Below the pieces are notes generated by a model, which was not told where the DNA came from, made no database searches, and worked only from the letters and a program-made list of their open reading frames with translations. Of a DNA stretch of 64,000 bases, positions 61,249 through 64,000 are shown piece after piece. The position numbers were made by a program, and so were the translations under genes. Within the stretch, counting starts at the first letter, position 1. Every line of letters starts with the position of its first letter. The stretch lies in assembly GCF_031323975.1 (NCBI RefSeq), contig NZ_JAVIWS010000001.1, positions 3,410,001 through 3,474,000 of the forward strand, written 5' to 3'. This stretch comes from Escherichia ruysiae. GTDB taxonomy: Bacteria > Pseudomonadota > Gammaproteobacteria > Enterobacterales > Enterobacteriaceae.

Positions 61249-63405
61249 ATGATGCGCTCTGGTCAGCAAGTATCACATCCTGAGAATCACTATCAGGCAT
61301 TATTGCAGGAAATTATGGCATTAAGTGGCCTGGATCCGAAAGGCGTGGCGCAGTATCTCGGCACTTCTTACATTTCAGTTGCTCGCTGGATTCGCGGGGA
61401 TATTGAACCCAGTGCCGATACGATAAAAGAATTGCATGAGCTACTTGCGAAGCTCAATGCGGGTCTGGCGATCGATCTTGCGAATCTGAATACGACACGA
61501 ACATTCGCCTCTCGTGGGATACGTAAAAAAACGACAGCCGACAAATATGAAGGCACGATTGTGCTGCGCGATGAGCCGGGGCTGCCTCTGCTCTCCCGAC
61601 TTAAAAAAGGAGAACTTTGGGGCAATGGTGAATACCTGTTGGCTGAAATTCTTTCATCGCATTCTGAAGCTGCGCAGACCGTGAAAGAGGCTGTGGCGGA
61701 GGGCGTTTCAGCAGGAAAGAATACGTATACTTATGACGCGCATACATATCACACCAAAGTTCCGCCTCAAGGGATTGCCCAGGTGCTGCAAAAATATTTG
61801 CCCGAAGGCGGACTGGTGCTTGATCCCTTTGCGGGAAGCGGTATGACAGGGGTCGCGGCACTGACGACCGGTCATGATGTCATTCTCAATGAACTGTCAC
61901 CTGCAGCCAGTTTTATCGCTAATCGATTTACATCGCAATGCGATCCCGCTGCGCTCGCGGCGGCGGTAAAAGTAGTTACTGAGAGTCTGGAGGATCTGCG
62001 TAAAACCCTTTACACAACGCAATGCCGTACCTGTGGAAAAGAGGCAGAGTTGCTCTTTACTGTCTGGTCATACAAAGTCATTTGCAGCGAGTGTAGTAAG
62101 GAGTTTGTGCTTTGGGACGAATGCCGTAGCTACGGTAACACTGTGCGCGAACATAAATTTTTGCGCGAGTTCCCGTGCCCTTATTGTCATCATCAGGTCA
62201 AAAAATCGCGCCTTGCCCGAACGACGCCAGTGCCGGTTCTCGTGGGGTATAAATGCTGCGGTAAAGCTCAGTCCGAGGTGCCGCCTGTGGAGGCCGATCT
62301 CAAGCTCATTGCCGCAATTGACGCAGGCAAATATCTTGCTGAGGGGTTCATCCCGGATTTCGATCTACCAGATGGAGTGAATCTGGCACAGCCCAAGCGT
62401 CATGGCCTGACTAACATAAAGCATTTTTATACTGCCAGAAATCTGGCGGCGATGAGCCAGTTGTGGAAAGCGATTCATCGCGTTGAAGATACCAATATTG
62501 CCGCATTTCTCGGCTTTGTTTTCACTTCGCTCTATCAGCGTGTGACCCGGCTTTCTGAGTACCGTTTTTGGGGCGGCAGCGGTAATACGGCAAATTTTAA
62601 TGTCCCGTATATTTTCAATGAAGCGAATATCTTTTTGACCTTCGAACGCAAGGCCAGATCAATTATTGATCACCTTGAAACCACGGCTAAAGCCTACGTT
62701 GGTCGTTGTCAGGTTAAAACGGGTTCTGCGACCGATCTTTCGTTTCTGCCGGATAATAGTGTTGATCTGATTTTCACCGATCCGCCGTTTGGAGCCAACA
62801 TTAACTATAGCGAAATGAATATGTTGTGGGAGTCCTGGTTAATGTCCTATACGGATGCCACGGATGAAGCCATAGTTAATCGCGTACAAAAAAAGGATGC
62901 CAACAGATATCAGGAATTAATGACGCAGAGTCTGGCTGAAAGTTATCGTGTGCTAAGACCAGGACACTGGATGGTGTTGGTATTTATGAACTCTTCGGAG
63001 GACATCTGGAATCGTCTGCGTAATGCAGTGCTGGATGCTGGTTTTACCATTGAAAGGATCGATATTTTCGACAAGCAGCATGGTACGTTTAAGCAATTTG
63101 TTAGCGATAACACCGCAGGTGCTGATCTCATGCTGCATTGTCGTAAAGTTGAAAATGGCAACAAGCAGGAAGTGTCAACGGCGGAGGCGAAAACCATTTC
63201 AGTTAAGGAATTCCTGAGCCAGCGAAATGGTACGATCCCCGTGCTTCCTTATCTGCACGTTAAACGTGAGGCTGATATTGATTATCGCACTCTCTACAGC
63301 GAATATCTGGCTGAAAGTCTTTTACTGCATGGGAAAATGTTGGACTTCGCGACCTTCAGGTCTCAGGCAATTGCTCTTTTGGAAGGTAATAAGGATCCGT
63401 TGTAA
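61249..63405 (+). CDS. HTH-containing DNA amino-methyltransferase with zinc ribbons
   Basis: I do not recognise a named gene. The 718 residues begin with an XRE-like helix-turn-helix (about 25-66: VAQYLGTSYISVARWIRG). The AdoMet site is LDPFAGSGMTG (191-201) and the catalytic DPPF lies at 511-514, so the order motif I then motif IV fits an N6-adenine or N4-cytosine methyltransferase. Between them are cysteines in CxxC-type pairs (259/262, 279/282, 310/313) and a CC at 336-337, likely zinc ribbons in the target-recognition part. It may act as a modification enzyme and autoregulator. Its stop overlaps the next gene (TAATG). Fhu genes are expected here in K-12. Confidence 0.82.
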   Translation: MMRSGQQVSHPENHYQALLQEIMALSGLDPKGVAQYLGTSYISVARWIRGDIEPSADTIKELHELLAKLNAGLAIDLANLNTTRTFASRGIRKKTTADKYEGTIVLRDEPGLPLLSRLKKGELWGNGEYLLAEILSSHSEAAQTVKEAVAEGVSAGKNTYTYDAHTYHTKVPPQGIAQVLQKYLPEGGLVLDPFAGSGMTGVAALTTGHDVILNELSPAASFIANRFTSQCDPAALAAAVKVVTESLEDLRKTLYTTQCRTCGKEAELLFTVWSYKVICSECSKEFVLWDECRSYGNTVREHKFLREFPCPYCHHQVKKSRLARTTPVPVLVGYKCCGKAQSEVPPVEADLKLIAAIDAGKYLAEGFIPDFDLPDGVNLAQPKRHGLTNIKHFYTARNLAAMSQLWKAIHRVEDTNIAAFLGFVFTSLYQRVTRLSEYRFWGGSGNTANFNVPYIFNEANIFLTFERKARSIIDHLETTAKAYVGRCQVKTGSATDLSFLPDNSVDLIFTDPPFGANINYSEMNMLWESWLMSYTDATDEAIVNRVQKKDANRYQELMTQSLAESYRVLRPGHWMVLVFMNSSEDIWNRLRNAVLDAGFTIERIDIFDKQHGTFKQFVSDNTAGADLMLHCRKVENGNKQEVSTAEAKTISVKEFLSQRNGTIPVLPYLHVKREADIDYRTLYSEYLAESLLLHGKMLDFATFRSQAIALLEGNKDPL

Positions 63406-64000
63406 TGGCATACTTACAAGCATTTACTGATACTGAAAAGGTATTTGCTAAACGGTGGTTGGCAACTCAGGTTGCCGCCATGATGGGCAGAAAGCTGGAG
63501 GAAGGTGACTGGAGTCGCGTTTACTGCCTGGCAAAAAATATTCCTGATGGTGGCTGGAGCAATTTACATATTGATGTCAATTATCAGGGATTGGGGCTGG
63601 AGATGAAACTCTTGCGCATAGCAGGCCTGCGTGACAGACCGATCAAGTCAGTCTGCGGCACTACGCTTATGCACCCGGCTGCAACGCGTTCGATCCGTAT
63701 TGATGATACCACTCGTGATGCTAACGACGTGATGCATGACGTCTTCCAGCAATACGCAGAGCTTATAGAACGTCGAACGCAAACGGTAAGAGATGCCGCA
63801 CCTCATAAGACCCCTGATATGCGTACAGGCTGGCTACTATGGGAGGATAGTCTGACGGAATTCCTCTATTTTGAAGAGCGGATGATCCCGCCAAATCCGG
63901 AGCAGTACACAGCGGTATGGAATGTTACTCCAGCTAAAGGGGCACGTAAGGCCAGCAAAAGTTTGTGGATATATGACCGGGATACAAAGCAGAAACGCTA
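63405..64000 (+). CDS. Candidate restriction endonuclease, 3' end outside window
   Basis: The frame is open to the window edge (198 codons seen). Its ATG shares the A of the methyltransferase TAA stop, so translation is coupled. The N-terminal part reads IDVNYQGLGLEMKLLR: Asp57, then Glu66-x-Lys68, spaced as in PD-(D/E)xK nucleases. The following part (LMHPAATRSIRI, about residues 88-99) is not a motif I recognise. No membrane segment or signal is seen. The gene looks like the nuclease partner of the methyltransferase, but I cannot name its family and the C-terminus is missing. Confidence 0.65.
   Translation, partial: MAYLQAFTDTEKVFAKRWLATQVAAMMGRKLEEGDWSRVYCLAKNIPDGGWSNLHIDVNYQGLGLEMKLLRIAGLRDRPIKSVCGTTLMHPAATRSIRIDDTTRDANDVMHDVFQQYAELIERRTQTVRDAAPHKTPDMRTGWLLWEDSLTEFLYFEERMIPPNPEQYTAVWNVTPAKGARKASKSLWIYDRDTKQKR

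Noticed and set aside
60923..64000. A prophage or integrative element after mrcB
   Set aside because: No integrase, attachment repeat, tRNA or phage structural gene is visible in the part shown; more sequence could change this.

Overview
The window is a stretch of enterobacterial chromosome that I read as Escherichia coli or a very close Escherichia. Gene order from lpxC to mrcB follows the E. coli K-12 order as I remember it, protein lengths match K-12 almost gene for gene, and typical E. coli intergenic repeats (REP/BIME, ERIC) are present. I saw no rRNA, tRNA, CRISPR array, insertion sequence or integrase. All identifications are from reading the translations; no alignment or database search was run.

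Layout. 1-4823: end of the cell-envelope cluster (lpxC 3' part) and the secM-secA-mutT operon. 4824-7762: yacG-zapD-coaE (minus) and divergent guaC. 7797-10824: the type IV pilus-like set ppdD-hofB-hofC (minus). 11028-13411: nadC (minus), ampD-ampE. 13455-22620: aroP (minus), then pdhR-aceE-aceF-lpd, the pyruvate dehydrogenase locus with a PdhR operator upstream and an ERIC element in the lpd leader. 22863-30327: yacH (minus), acnB, yacL, speE-speD (polyamines) and yacC. 30492-35355: cueO with a CueR promoter, gcd (minus), hpt. 35396-39688: can (minus), the YadGH ABC transporter, yadI, yadE. 39692-42997: panD, panC and panB (minus) with the Rpn-family gene yadD inserted on the opposite strand. 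43110-50340: a seven-gene chaperone-usher (Yad) fimbrial operon whose chaperone and usher look clearly different from the K-12 proteins as I remember them. 50942-55720: folK-pcnB, gluQ, dksA, sfsA, thpR (minus). 55794-60922: hrpB and mrcB (plus).

After mrcB the K-12 order breaks. K-12 has fhuA next; here there is an AT-rich leader with a possible operator palindrome, then a 718-residue protein with an XRE-type helix-turn-helix, a DNA amino-methyltransferase and zinc-ribbon cysteines. It overlaps by one base (TAATG) a second gene, cut by the window end, whose N-terminus carries a D...ExK nuclease-like motif. This is the most likely place for a little-described system: a candidate restriction-modification or other phage-defence operon. 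The second item of interest is yadD, which has a near-perfect internal ribosome-binding site and an in-frame ATG before its C-terminal four-residue repeats, the arrangement known for Rpn toxin/intragenic antitoxin pairs.

Other sequence-visible regulation includes the SecM arrest peptide, the AUU start codon of pcnB, the dksA terminator that covers the first possible gluQ start, TyrR boxes before aroP, and a consensus CRP site between gcd and hpt.
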